A stretch of 64,000 bases of DNA from Xiphydria camelus (taxonomy: Eukaryota > Arthropoda > Insecta > Hymenoptera > Xiphydriidae): assembly GCA_963678675.1 (NCBI GenBank), contig OY783193.1:29544016-29608015 (forward strand), given 5' to 3'. Made by a program: the position numbers and the translations under genes. Positions 8,507 to 19,519 of the stretch are shown here, one piece after another; positions within the stretch are counted from its first letter, which is position 1, and every line of letters starts with the position of its first letter. The notes below the pieces were generated by a model. That model saw only the letters and a program-made list of their open reading frames with translations. It had not been told where the DNA came from and did no database searches.

Positions 8507-9220
8507 TACCGTATGTCCGTCTCTGTACTGGCCAGTTTGAAAGTTACCTTCGGATAGGCTTGGTCGGTAATCGAGACATTTATACCGTAATTATAATTAT
8601 TATAATTATGTTCATAATTTCCATTATTCACAAATTCACAATTTCGAGGTTAGACGCTTCGATCTCCCGAATTGACATCAACACTAACTGCCGACTCGAC
8701 TTCTACCGTATGTATTAAATGACTCGAATACCGACCAAGCCTATCCGAAGGTAACTTTCAAACTGGCCAGTACATGGAAATTACTCACCATTATTCACAA
8801 ATTCATAATTTCGAAGTTAGACGCTTCGATCACCCGGATTGACACCAACTCTAACTACCGACTCGACTTCTACCGGTATTAAATGACTCAAGTACCGACC
8901 AAGCCTCCCCGAAGGTAACTTCAAACTGGCCCGTACAGAGTGGGACATACGGTATGGTATAAATGTCTCGATTACCGACCAAGCCTATCCGAAGGTAACT
9001 TTCAAACTGGCCAGTACAGAGACGGACATACGGTACATACTGTAGAAGTCGAGTCGGCAGTTAGTGTTGATGTCAATTCGGGAGATCGAAGCGTCTAACC
9101 TCGAAATTGTGAATTTGTGAATAATGGAAATTATGAACATAATTATAATAATTATAATTACGGTATAAATGTCTCGATTACCGACCAAGCCTATCCGTAG
9201 GTAACTTTCAAACTGGTCAG
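8507..9220. mobile_element. Nested CCGTATGTCC-family foldback elements
   Basis: A second subfamily (TACCGTATGTCCGTCTCTGT) starts at 8507. Near 8778 it is broken by half of the first subfamily, then resumes as partial copies to about 9216. The pieces join at ACCGTA-like termini, pointing to repeated insertion of one family into itself. Confidence 0.7.
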
Positions 9221-9487
9221 TACCGTATGTCCCACTCTGTACGGGCTAGTTTGAAGTTACCTTCGGGGAGGCTTGGTCGGTACTTGAGTGATTTAATACC
9301 GGTAGAAGTCGAGTCGGTAGTTAGAGTTGGTGTCAATTCGGGAGATCGAAGCGTCTAACCTCGAAATTATGAATTTGTGAATAATGTTGAGTAATTTCCA
9401 TTCCATTTAAATCCATAATTTCGAGGTTAGACGCTTCGATCTCCCGAATTGAGACCAACTCTAACTACCGACTCGACTTCTACCGGT
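9221..9487. mobile_element. Foldback element cut off by a CCCCGATAGC element
   Basis: Starts TACCGTATGTCCCACTCTGT like the copy at 8143, but its right arm stops at TCTACCGGT where CCCCGATAGCAAAG begins, so the right 80 bp or so are missing here. Confidence 0.75.
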
Positions 9488-9725
9488 CCCCGATAGCAAA
9501 GTGGCGCCACCGTGACTGCACACTGCTTTCACGCGGTGTATTCGAGTGCATGCACTGGGGTGTCCATCTGTCTGTGCACCGTGAAGCCACGCTGCAGTCA
9601 CGCAGTGTGAGCACCGAGTGGAAGCACTGTGGCATAACAGGGTGACTCCATAGTGCTTGTACTGTGAGATGATGGTGTAGACCCAGTGGCTTCGCTGTGA
9701 AGTTATCATATGGACTACAGGGATG
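9488..9725. repeat. CCCCGATAGC terminus with CAC/GTG-rich sequence
   Basis: Begins CCCCGATAGCAAAGTGGC and continues with CAGTG/CACTG words to about 9725. It closely matches the reverse complement of 20385-20507. No matching right terminus is seen nearby. Confidence 0.65.
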
Positions 9726-10204
9726 TATTCTAATAAAATATTTATATTAAAAAACAACATTTCTTTTACTATTCCATTTATTAAATGAACATATTGTAGC
9801 TGGAGATCCCAATATTAACATATCAAAATGTATTATCCGTCAATTCCCGGGAAAATTTATAATTAATTAAAAACTATCGAAGTTTTGGCCCTAAGCCACT
9901 TTATAGTATAGTCTTATTAGATATTCGCGAAACAATTTATTAGTCAGGATAAAACCGGTACCAATCGATAGGAAAAAATCTCCTGAATGACATATAGAAA
10001 TGGGTAATCTTCAAATTGACGAGAAATAATGTAATTAATTAAAAACTACCTGTCAAAATCACATGCCAACAAATCGCGAAGCTATATTTTTTCTGTAACC
10101 AATTTCATAAATAAAAATATCCCAATGTACAGGAGAAAATTCTTTACAAATTTCAAGTCGGAACTTATAGTCTACGATGCACCGTTTTTGTGTAATAAAT
10201 TATT
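9726..10204. other. AT-rich sequence without a gene
   Basis: No supported coding sequence. A stretch around 9945-9990 (ACCAATCGATAGGAAAAAAT) resembles 57860-57900 (ATCAATCGATAGGGAAAAAT), suggesting an old dispersed repeat. Confidence 0.5.
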
Positions 10205-10372
10205 ATACATATCGATACCTTACTTTGAAAACCTCGTAAGTGCAATTTTGGACAAAAATGCCATTTATAGCTTACTGCGTTAAGATTTAAAATCTGAACA
10301 CAGTAAGCTATAAATGGCATTTTTGTCAAAAATTGCACTTACGAGGTTTTCAAAGTAAGGTATCGATATGTA
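10205..10372. mobile_element. Palindromic MITE, 168 bp
   Basis: TACATATCGATACCTTACTT pairs with the right end, and AGCTATAAATGGCATTTTTG pairs across a loop of about 20 bases near 10283-10300. TA lies at both ends. No coding capacity. Confidence 0.8.
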
Positions 10373-10697
10373 ATTCAAATTGGCTTAAATCGATCAGCTG
10401 ATCGTTACGCGACGCTCCTTTATTACGCTTGCAACTAACGGAGGAAAGCGCGTTCCGCAATCTATTCAAATTTATACTCTTTTTCCTGGGCATCCTAGAT
10501 TTACTCGATCAAAAAAATGAAGCTATCAATTTATAGCGGGGAAAATTTACTATGAAATTGATGCAAGAACCTACTTGACAAAATGCACGGTTAATTTATA
10601 ATAATTTTTTGAAAGTCCCGGTGTACGAAAGTACAATAAGCTGCGCATGTCACGTTTTACGTGGTCGCCATGAGAACAGCTGATTGCTTGGCGAAAC
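10373..10697. other. Sequence without a gene
   Basis: Nothing recognisable. A segment at 10505-10570 (AATCAAAAAAATGAAGCTAT-like) weakly resembles 58020-58090, in the same order as the resemblance noted at 9945. Confidence 0.4.
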
Positions 10698-11545
10698 ATG
10701 CTCAGGGGTGCTATTCTCGACGCATGGGAAATGCTTTTCGTGGACGAAATATTTTTCGTTAACGGACGTAAAATTTCGTCGATCACTTTCGTTAACGATT
10801 CGAATATCCCTTCCAAGATAGATCTCGTCAACGAAATTAATTTTCTCACACGAAAAATGTGTTTACATCCCTTAGCGACGTCTTCTTTTTAGAATCTCGT
10901 TTAATCACTTAGCAACGACCCGTCGCATCGGCCCACCACCTCGTCATGCAACTCACCGGCATACAAATACCAAACAACATTCGTTGACGAAAACAGCGAG
11001 AACGACGAATGACAATTTCGTCAACGAAAAAAGTAATTTCGTTAACGAAGGAGTTTCGTATGGGAAAAAATTCCGTGTACAAAATTTCTCAAACGAAATA
11101 ATAATTCCGTTCACGAAATCGTTTCTGACGTGTCGAGAATTGCCCCCCAGGGGCAATTGCATTTTGGTTGAGAAATTTTGTACGCGAAATTTTTTCCCAT
11201 ACGCGCGAAACTCCTTCGTTAACGAAATTACTTTTTTCGTTGACGAAAGTGTCATTCGTCGTTCTCGCTGTTTTCGTCAACGAATGGGTTTGGTATTTGT
11301 CCGAGGCGGTGGGCCGATGCGACGGGTCGTTGCTAAGTGATTAAACGAGATTCTAAAAAGAAGACGTCGCTAAGGGATGTAAACACATTTTTCGTGTGAG
11401 AAAATTAATTTCATTGACGAGATCTATCTTGGAAGGAATTTTCGAATCGTTAACGAAAGTGATCGACGAAACTTTAAATCCGTTAACGAAAAATATCTCG
11501 TCCACGAAAAGCATTTCCCACGCGTCGAGAATAGCTCCCCTGAAA
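10698..11545. mobile_element. Palindrome of about 850 bp built from TTCGTTAACGAA-like repeats
   Basis: Arms 10698-10945 and 11297-11545 are inverted copies (TATTCTCGACGCATGGGAAA and its reverse complement at the outer ends). A second nested palindrome fills 10960-11290, centred on CCCCCCAGGGGC. About fifteen copies of a 12-mer like TTCGTTAACGAA, TTCGTCAACGAA or TTCGTTGACGAA are scattered through both arms and the core. The right edge abuts the protein kinase D pseudogene directly. Confidence 0.8.
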
Positions 11546-13375
11546 TTACTTTCGTACACCGTGTTCATTTCCCGCATGTCTCCCTTGAGCTTCTCCATCA
11601 CCACGAATATCCTCTCCGGCGTCTCGAACATCCTCTCGAGATTGACGACTCCGCTGTGGGAGAGATTCTGCAGGATGGCTACTTCGTTCTTGAGCTGGGC
11701 CTTTTGCTAGGTGGGAAAACGCAGCTTGTCGATCACCTTTATCGCCATCGCGCGGCCGGTCTTGCGATGAACTCCGCCGTAGATGATACCAAATTAACCC
11801 GAGCCAAGAACTTCGTCCGGGAAGATGTGATAGAGCTGTGACATGTCGGTTACGCGTTCCTCTGGCTCGGTTGTCGACTGCTCCTACCGACCTGTGGAAA
11901 ACGACGCGTGTTTTTCGGTATAGCGTCGGTCCGCGTTCGCGCGCACACTCGCGAGCTCTGAACGTACTTGCCGATCCGGAGGTGACGGGCATCAATGCCT
12001 GCCTGATATTCGTTTTCCAGGTCCTCGCCAAGTGAGCGCCAACGCCACTTTCCGGCGGTGGAAGCTGACCACTAGCATCTCCGTAGAGGGGATCTTCGCC
12101 GACGTAGTAATCGACGTTGGCCGTTCTCAATTCGAAACAATGCATCGTGCCTGGAAGGAGAGAACGCGCGCGTTGTACATCGACTAAACGCGCACAGACA
12201 ATTTCTGACGATATACCGCATGTCCTATGGCCAACCGCGCAGGTAAGCTGTGACCTGAATTTTTGACTTCGGCAGTATTTATGGTACAGTTAGAGTGGGC
12301 TTCAGACGAGTGCGCTGCATAAGAACGAAAAGTGTCGACTGCTCTTCTAATAGCTGTCAATTCGGGAGATCGAAGCGTTTCGTGTAACCTCAAAATCGTA
12401 AAGTTTTGAATTAGTAGTGAATAATTTGTAGAAGTGATGAGAAATAATCATAAATAATCTTCCGAATTGACACCTTAGGTATTGCTCACGCCACTTCGTA
12501 AAACTACTTCCTAGACACGCGCGGTGCTAGCGCGGAAACAATTTCTGAAACAAATAGGCACACACATGAGGCGTGTAATTTGGTTGGACATCGAAAAAAC
12601 CCGAATGATTGTTAACTCTCACTTCTGAACATTACTTACCATTTATTCAAAGATTCACGATTTCGAGCTTAGACTTCGATCTCCCGAATTGATAGCCATC
12701 GGGAGATCAGACGTTTCACACTTTTCGTAAGAACGCAGCGTAAGAGCGAAAAGCGTCGTCTGATTTCCCGATGGCTGTCAATTCGGAAGATTATTTATGA
12801 TTATTTCTCATCACTTCTACAAATTATTCACTACTAATTCAAAACTTTACGATTTTGAGGTTACACCAAACGCTTCGATCTCCCGAATTGACAGCTATTA
12901 GAGGAGCAGTCGACACTTTTCGTTCTTATGCAGCGCACTCGTCTGAAGCCCACTCTAACTGTACCATAAATACTGCTGAAGTCAAGAATTCAGGTCGCAG
13001 CTCACCTGCGCGGTTGGCCATAGGATATGCGGTACATATGTAGTCACGAGAATGTTGTTCCCTGGCGGCGGCGACGACTAGAATTTCAGCCAACGGAATC
13101 TCTTTGAAGTACTTGGAACTGCTGTCGCTTTGGAACAGAATTATGGCCTTTGTGTCCAATCGCCAGTAGTGTCTCTTCCTCTGAAAACACGCGCGCCTTA
13201 ATGATGGGGGAAGCGAAACCGAATCAGCGCCACGTCGTCAACCTACCATCGGATCGCGATTCGTCGAGTGCACCATCCATCCTTCTTTCAGGATCTTGGA
13301 GCCGCGTCGTTTCATGTGCTTGGCGCTTTGAACTATTCACATCAGCGGTATATTGTTACTCGGCGATGAGCTGCA
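11546..13375 (-). pseudogene. Protein kinase D (PKD) pseudogene fragment
   Basis: Protein kinase D is a diacylglycerol-responsive serine/threonine kinase. Pieces in order on the minus strand are: a pre-PH segment (13247-about 13375, GSKILKEGWMVHSTNRDPM), the PH domain (13040-13181, [20 protein letters not shown]), the post-PH segment (11973-12150, TANVDYYVGEDPLYGD and SGVGAHLARTWKTNIRQALM), and the start of the kinase domain (about 11560-11875, [20 protein letters not shown]). Splice acceptors and donors remain between them, so it is not a processed copy. It is broken by TGA at 13337-13339, TAA in the glycine loop (11794-11796) and TAG at 11707-11709. The rest of the kinase is missing where the TTCGTTAACGAA palindrome begins. 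C1 domains were not found. Probably a duplicated, dead copy of a gene elsewhere. Confidence 0.85.
12214..13034. mobile_element. Foldback element in a PKD intron
   Basis: 821 bp from TACCGCATGTCCTATGGCCA to its reverse complement, TA-flanked. Its tip resembles that of the CCGTATGTCC family (TACCGTATGTCC), and the arms share the CAATTCGGGAGATCGAAGCG block. The core holds nested smaller hairpins near 12665-12790. It lies between the PH exon and the post-PH exon. Confidence 0.8.
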
Positions 13376-14160
13376 CCTGCGTTATCGCGTACGAGGTACC
13401 AAGTATGACGGAGGGAGTGATGGAGAAGAAAAAGAGATAAAGTATCGCAAGTGTCGAGATACGACGTTGATTGAATAATTACCTCGATGGTCTGGAATTT
13501 TGAAATTCGTCGGAAGATGCGTCGTCATGGCACGGAACGAGGTCCTACGGAAATATCACACGCCTAAAACGATTCTTAGTGCGCTTTCCTCGTGTTTCCT
13601 TGTGTTTATGCGATTAGAGGGGGGATGATGACAGGTTGGCTTATTGTCACTTCGCTGTAGACTCCCAGCATAGCTCGGTCGTTCACAAGGGCCTCTTTGG
13701 TGTCCCGGAGCTCCCGAGACGGTTTCTCGCGAGGGTCGCTCGTCCGGTGTCTCTCTGCTGGCCTTTGCGGTCTTTCGTCAACCGACGCTATGTAGCGGCG
13801 GCCATGATGGCGTTCGTGCCACGAGGGAACTCGATACGACAGACTTCGTAATCGTCGAATACTGCCTAAACGCCGGCCTCGCCGCACTTCCATTTCACTT
13901 ATTCGCACTGCTCCGCGAACACCACCATGCACTTTTTATCGCACTCACTCGCGAGAAACCCGACTAAAGTTCCGAATTTCGTAGGAGCGATCCGCCACAC
14001 GTCCGCACTGCTCGACCACCGAACCTTTAAATTTAATTACGAACACGTTCCCTGCGTATTAAAATTATTGAGTTAACCCCCGTACTAAAATCTTGAAATT
14101 TGCGTAAAACTATGTTGGCGTGCCGCGGGAGCTGCGTGTTCCGCAGCGAATTCATTAATT
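13376..14160. other. GC-rich stretch without a recognised gene
   Basis: A minus-strand frame of 108 codons (13932-13606) is arginine-rich and matches nothing I recognise; it is probably chance in GC-rich DNA. The block could be remains of upstream PKD exons or introns, but no C1-domain signature is present. Confidence 0.35.
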
Positions 14161-14163
14161 CGT

Positions 14164-14255
14164 TAACAATTTTGTGAAGACAGTGAATTTACCGATATTC
14201 ATGGTCGGTAAATTTACGAAGTGTGCACGTCGAAAAGGCACCGTGACTGCACTGA
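14164..14255. repeat. Left member of an inverted repeat around the Harbinger element
   Basis: About 92 bp (GTCGGTAAATTTACGAAGTG, GTGCACGTCGAAAAGGCACC) recurs inverted at 19433-19519. The pair brackets the Harbinger transposon plus about 360 bp to its right, so the transposon appears to have inserted into an older inverted-repeat element. Confidence 0.65.
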
Positions 14256-14569
14256 GGGCCGGTATTATAAAGCTGTAGTTGAACCTCCGGTTGCCCAACC
14301 CCCGGTTGAGGATCAACCCACGGTTCGAACAAATTCGGTATTATAAACGTAGTTTTGACTGTCGGTTCGTCAACCTGAAGTTGAAATTTATTTGTAGATG
14401 TTGGCAATGCTGCCGGTTGATTCTTAACCAATGAGAAGCAAGGTTCAATGGAAATATTTTCTGAAAACTCACACTTCGTGACACATTCATTTTAGGTTAA
14501 TTTCCTTGATGTGGTATTAAACGTGTTCATCGTGTTATTCGAGTAATTATTCAATTGCATTGTTTTGAA

Positions 14570-15635
14570 ATGGCTGCAAAGAACAGAAGAATTATTTATT
14601 CTGATGCAGACTGTCACCGTCTTGTAGATATAATAATAAATTATCGAAGTATCGTAGAAAATAAAAAAACGGATGCGGTCACATGGAAGGAAAAGGTAAC
14701 AGGTAACCTATTTAATGTAATACAATAATATAATTATATAAATTCAATTGTAGACTGCTGCTTGGGAGAAAATAACAGAGACATATAATTTGTCAACAAC
14801 CGAACCCAGAAATTCGGAGCAGCTACGTTGCAAATATGACAATTTAAAAAAAGAAGTACGTAAATATGAGGCAGCGAAGAAGCAGATGGTTTATAAAACT
14901 GGAGGTGGTACAGAGGGGCCTGATATAAAAGCAGCACTCAAACTGCTTTTTGATAAAATAAAAAGTATAATCAGCTTCTCGATAAATGGTTTGGAACCAA
15001 GCGAGGGTGATAGCGATATGTTAGATGTAGAGGAATATTGTACGTATACTATCCATATTAGATTTTTCTTAAATTTCTGTAAATAAAACACATTAATATT
15101 GACATTTTCTTATATTTGTATAAAATAAATGTTATACATTTAGGTGATAGAGAAGCCAATATAGAGGTGCCTAATGTTAGCTCTCATCCGATAATTTTAA
15201 ATGACATCCAAGTATCGGAGGAAATTCCTACTACGTCCCAACCTATGCAGGTTCTTGCTCCTGAAGTAAATAAAGGTAATATAAATGAAACAGCAACCTT
15301 ACATTTGCAGGCAGTAACAATTGTTATTATTTATCCATACAGATTGGTCTGATTATACACCGAAAATGTTAAAATCAAGAAAACATACGCTATTACAAAT
15401 AAAGCGAAAGAAAACGGATACATCAGGAGGCGATGATGAAACTATTAAGGTAAAAATGTTTAATTTAAAGAAACAATTATTAGAAGAGGAAGCAGCTAGA
15501 GATAGGGAGTTCCATGCAGTGAGAATGAGGAAGGAGGAAGTAGAACAGGAGCTCTGTAACGAGAAGCTGCTACATCAAAAACTTCAAAATGAAAAGCTCC
15601 AGCTTGAAATTGGCCTCCTAAAAAGACAGTTATGA
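14570..15635 (+). CDS. Harbinger Myb/SANT-like DNA-binding protein (four exons)
   Basis: The second gene of Harbinger elements; in this superfamily it binds the transposon ends and brings the transposase to the nucleus. My model joins exons 14570-14695, 14754-15039, 15144-15275 and 15343-15635, all with GT-AG introns and matching phases, giving 278 residues and a TGA at 15633-15635. The N-terminal trihelix/MADF-like domain includes WKEKTAAWEKITETYN across the first junction, then QLRCKYDNLKKEVRKYEA and TGGG. The C-terminus (LEEEAARDREFHAVRMRKEE onward) is strongly charged and looks like a coiled coil. No disabling change is seen. The start ATG at 14570 precedes MAAKNRRIIYSDADCHRLVD. Transcription is toward the transposase. 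Confidence 0.8.
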
Positions 15636-15653
15636 TACTGAAATTTCAGGTTT

Positions 15654-16034
15654 TCAGGTAAACTTAGGATAGGTTAGCTGTTGTGTAACTGTAAGATACC
15701 GCTCTTTAGTCTCGTAATCCACTTCGTATCTTTCGTACCAAACACCAGCTACTATTATTTTCTCCCAAATATTCCCAGATCCATCCTCGACCATACCCCG
15801 ATAAATCACGAAATCTTCCAATAGTCCAATAACTCCGGCTTGAAATGGTCCTCCTTCTCCAGTAAAGTTCAGTTCTTGGAGTAGAGTAAAAAGAAGACCG
15901 GATTTACTATCAAAAAGTCCTTGAGAACCTTGCGCGTAACTGTCCGTTTGCTTTCGACGCGGTTCTTTATTATACGTGATTATACTTTGTGGACAACAAT
16001 ACTCAGGATAAATCATTCTAGTAACCGAAGACAT
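15654..16034 (-). CDS. Uncharacterised 126-residue ORF inside the Harbinger element
   Basis: An uninterrupted frame from ATG (MSSVTRMIYPEYCCPQSI) to TGA, lying between the two standard Harbinger genes. The middle reads GLFDSKSGLLFTLLQELNFT and GLLEDFVIYRGMVEDGSG, and it ends TVTQQLTYPKFT. It has no membrane segment or zinc finger that I can see. I do not recognise the family. The composition looks protein-like rather than random (balanced hydrophobic and charged residues, few rare runs), but selection cannot be judged from one copy. It could be a third Harbinger gene, a captured host exon, or an accidental frame. Confidence 0.45.
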   Translation of the reverse strand: MSSVTRMIYPEYCCPQSIITYNKEPRRKQTDSYAQGSQGLFDSKSGLLFTLLQELNFTGEGGPFQAGVIGLLEDFVIYRGMVEDGSGNIWEKIIVAGVWYERYEVDYETKERYLTVTQQLTYPKFT

Positions 16035-16689
16035 TCGCGTTTATTGGTGGAACCCAACATAACATAAAATTGTTGCAGGTCTATCTTTCCCTCTCGAGAC
16101 CAGTCGGGGATGGTACGTTGAGGATCCAAGAACCGAGTGTGTGCAGCAGCAGAAAACATTTAATTTGTCTAACCCTTATTCTGGCAGTCAAAAAAGACAC
16201 AGTAGATATATTTTTTTCTAATTCTATGAAAATATTCGTAAAATAACGTATTATATAACGGAAAAATAACGTATTATTATATGAGATCCTTGAAATAAAA
16301 GGAGTCTAAGTGCCTATTTCACAGTTTCGAAATAATCAAGGATAAAGTTATTTAGATTTACAAAATTCAAGATCTCTATGCATGTGATCTCTAATATTTA
16401 CCATTTTATTCAAAATATTTATAAATCATTTCCAAAAACTAGACAACTAGGTACCTAAATCTGCACTTAAGTCCATATATAGAAAAAGTCACTTGAATCC
16501 CTTTTATTCCAAGGCCCTAATATGATACGTTGGCCGATTAAGTGCTAAAATCATAAGTAAATCCCCATGAAGACTCTTTTTCAATGATAAATAACAAAGC
16601 AATAGAATTAAGACGTATTGAGTTATTACATTGCAATAAAATATAGAAGAACACTTAAGAAGTTTCAGCAAGAGCAACTAGTTGTAACA

Positions 16690-18159
16690 CTAATTGTTAT
16701 TAGGCTCTAGTAAATTTAGAAAATATACAATAAAATCTTCTCTAAAATTATGATGATTATTATCAGCAACCGCATTATTTTCATCAGCGTCTAACAAATC
16801 AAAATTAATGTTTGGGTCCTGAATGGGATCTTGCTCGTTCATACTACGGGCTACATTATGTAACACTGCACATGCTACTATTACTGATTGTGCCATATCA
16901 ACAGATAGCCTTATTCCAAGAGACAGAATAGGAAACCTTCGTTTCAGTACACCGAATAACCTTTCAATAGGGTTTCGAGTTCTAATTTGTGATTCATTAA
17001 ACAGTTGTTCCGCTTGTGTTGCTGGATTAAGTATCGGTGTTATAACGTATCTTTTTAAAGCATATCCTGAATCGCCAAGCAGTACTCCATTACCAAATTC
17101 CTCATTTTCAAATCGGGCCTTCACTCGACTGTTATTAAATATTGTCTGGTCATGAGTTGAACCAGGCCAACGAGCAACAATATCCCTGAAAAATAAATCT
17201 GCATCTCCTACTACTTGAACATTCAGTGAAAAATAGCCCTTCCGATTTCTAAAGAATTCTGCATTATCTCCTCCTATAAACACATATTAATAATTAAATA
17301 AGTACATATACAGATCAAAATGCAAAACATAAAAATTACCTGGTGAAATTATTCTGATATGGGTACAATCGATGGCACCTATCACTCGAGGAAATCGAGC
17401 TACACCCGGGCTCACGGAATCTGTCGCTGGTGACTTTTTTTAAATGTTATTTTTAAACGTACTAACCAATGATTAATCAATCCTCGTGCTTTCATTAACG
17501 AGAGTAGACGTCACCGTAGCTAATGAGGGCATGAGAATTAATTGTTCACTGGTTAGTACGTTTAAAAATAAGGTTTAAAAAAAGTCACCAGCGACAGATT
17601 TCGTGAGCACGGGTGTACATTGAAAAACTTCTGTTTCACCGTTTCTTGATTTGGCTGGTTGCTTGGCATTTTTATATAGTCTGGTGCTAATGAAATTATT
17701 CTCCTAAGTACTTTCTTGATGACTTGGCCCGCTGTGGTTTTATGTATACCCGCAAAGTCACCAATGCTTTGAAGAATACATCCAGTAGCACAAAACCTTA
17801 GAACAAGTAGTATCTGTTGCATTGCAGTAACAGGATGATTCCTGAAAAATTCGCAAGCATGTAAAATATATTTGCTTTTATATGGTTCAAATTTACCTTT
17901 CAGTTCTTGGTGCTATGTCATTTCCAATTCTCTGCTCTAACATTATCACCGTCTCTTTACTCAGGCGAAATCTCATTTTGAACTCTTCATCATTCCATCT
18001 CTCGAAATGATTGACACGGAATCTAAAATTTCTCGGAGCCCTATGAACTACTACCCTTCTACGTTCGTCACATTCTGCATCAGAATCACTAGAATCTTCA
18101 CTGTCGGTACTTTCTTCCCAGAGTCTTATATTATTTCTATCATTACACGATGATGCCAT
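16690..18159 (-). pseudogene. Harbinger DDE transposase gene, interrupted by a MITE
   Basis: Three exons: 18159-17897 (MASSCNDRNNIRLWEESTD onward, acidic N-terminus and helix-turn-helix-like region), 17841-17340, and 17273-16690. Introns are GT-AG. The catalytic residues are present: D in GAIDCTHIRI, D in LLGDSGYALKRYVITP, and E in NPIERLFGVLKRRFPILS, followed by the usual HNV block. The middle exon is split by the MITE at 17401-17617. Removing the MITE and one TA restores an open frame across KFFNVARFPR. All other positions look intact, so the element was probably functional until that insertion. The nuclease acts at the transposon TIRs. Confidence 0.88.
17401..17617. mobile_element. CACCCG-family MITE inserted in the transposase gene
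   Basis: 217-bp palindromic MITE flanked by TA on both sides, which duplicates the TA of the target AATGTAGCTCGA. This gives a direct reading of the target site for the family. Confidence 0.92.
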
Positions 18160-18379
18160 TTTTATTTTTATAAAGAATTATATTTAAAACACTATACTGT
18201 AATTATATTTGACACTGTACTCACTATATTATTAAAGAATTATATTTAAAACACTATACTGTAATTATATTTGACACTGTACTCACTATATTATTAATAA
18301 TATACCTATTCAGGTTATAGAGACACAGTAATTTGACGGTGAAACGAACGGCAAGTTGAACTAGCTGAATGCGCTGAAT

Positions 18380-18620
18380 ACACTATGCTGGACGAGGCAC
18401 TGTTCACTTGATTACACATATTAAATAACGTGCATTTGGTTGCGGTTTATATATCTTACAACTAACAGTAGTGGGGATAGCGTGAGCGATGCGGTACCCC
18501 CTGGTCTTTCTCCCCTTTACAAAGTTGACATGCATAGAACAGTATTAATGAGTGGTTACTGCGGGGGGGGGGTATTCCATTCCGTTTGGCAATTAGCTTT
18601 CCGAGTGAGATTATAATTAC
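18380..18620 (-). repeat. Diverged LTR fragment related to 22103-23037
   Basis: TTTATATATCTTACAAC and GTGGGGATAGCGTGAGCGAT closely match 22380-22430 of the complete LTR, and TTGGCAATTAGCTTTCCG matches about 22636. It lies within the Harbinger boundaries, so an LTR fragment was inserted or captured there. A G run is at 18560-18569. Confidence 0.6.
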
Positions 18621-19073
18621 ATTTGCAACCTTTCATCGTCGAGCCATATCGCATTGCTATTGTGCCCGATGACGAGCTTGATACTAAATTAGAAAGGTAT
18701 TTTAGATCGCGATGATACTGAACGGTAGGAATCGGCGTGTAGAATTATCGTAATGGATGTTCCCGAAAAAGATACGGGACTGCAATTGCGTCAGCAGCAC
18801 ACGCGTGTTGGAACAAAAACGAAAGCAAAGTTTACGGAATAGGTAAAATATGTTAACACTCTTCGATTTGCCGCCTATTCTACCTTTCTTGAAGTTACGT
18901 TCTTACTATTTCAACCGAGAGTTGACAGTCAAACCCAACGTCATCTAGTAGTTGACTGAACCTCCGCTCAACCGTCAGTTCAACCTCCGGTCGATATTTA
19001 TAATACGCAAACTGCAGTTTAACCGCCGGTTGAAGCTCAACCTTCGGTCAACCGGGCTTTATAATACCGGCCC

Positions 19074-19250
19074 TTAATACGGTAGAAGTCGAGTCGGCAG
19101 TTAGAATTGATGTCAATTCGGGAGATCGAGGCGTCTAACCTCGAAATTGTGAATTTGTGAATAATGGAAATTACGAAAATAGTTATAATTACGGTATAAA
19201 TGTCTCGATTACCGACCAAGCCTATCCGAAGGTAACTTTCAAACTGGCCA
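19074..19250. mobile_element. Left part of a CCGTATGTCC-family foldback element
   Basis: Matches the arm of the 36464 copy up to AAACTGGCCA. The sequence continues at 24385 as CAGTACAGAGACGGACATA, exactly the next bases of that family. The composite element 19251-24384 therefore interrupts it. Confidence 0.75.
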
Positions 19251-19432
19251 CCCCGATACCCCGACAGCAAAGCGTGGATTTACACGCTAGCCGCACGCAG
19301 TGCTGCCACGTAGTGGCACCACTATGGTCTCACCGTGGCGTGATCGCGTGGCGTACACAAACTAAAAGCACCGTGGCTACACAGTGAGCACACTGAGTGG
19401 TTCACAGCGTAAAGACACAGTAGTTACACTCA

Positions 19433-19519
19433 GTGCAGTCAAGGTGCCTTTTTGACGTGCACACTTCGTAAATTTACCGACCATGAATGTCGGTAACTTC
19501 ATTGTCTTCACAAAATTTT
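19433..19519. repeat. Right member of the inverted repeat around the Harbinger element
   Basis: Reverse complement of 14164-14255: GGTGCCTTTTTGACGTGCAC, CTTCGTAAATTTACCGACC, TTCATTGTCTTCACAAAATT. Confidence 0.65.

Larger units (their letters stand above)
14256..19073. mobile_element. PIF/Harbinger DNA transposon, 4.8 kb
   Basis: Terminal inverted repeats GGGCCGGTATTATAAAGC at both ends, followed by subterminal repeats rich in GGTTGAAC/CAACCGG. Inside are the two genes typical of this superfamily, a Myb/SANT-like DNA-binding protein (plus strand) and a DDE transposase (minus strand), and an extra unrecognised ORF. The 3-bp flanks read TGA on the left and TTA on the right, compatible with a TNA-type site but not identical. 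Two near-identical 62-bp direct repeats (about 18170-18300) lie upstream of the transposase start. Confidence 0.9.

Noticed and set aside
10571..11640. Pairs of mirrored ORFs of about 90-118 codons
   Set aside because: Identical peptides appear on both strands because the DNA is a palindrome of TTCGTTAACGAA-like repeats; no domain is seen.
11546..13375. Functional protein kinase D gene
   Set aside because: Three in-frame stops, one in the ATP-binding loop, and loss of most of the kinase domain.
13606..13932. Arginine-rich 108-codon ORF on the minus strand
   Set aside because: Lies in GC-rich DNA where stops are rare; no domain, splice context or start context supports it.
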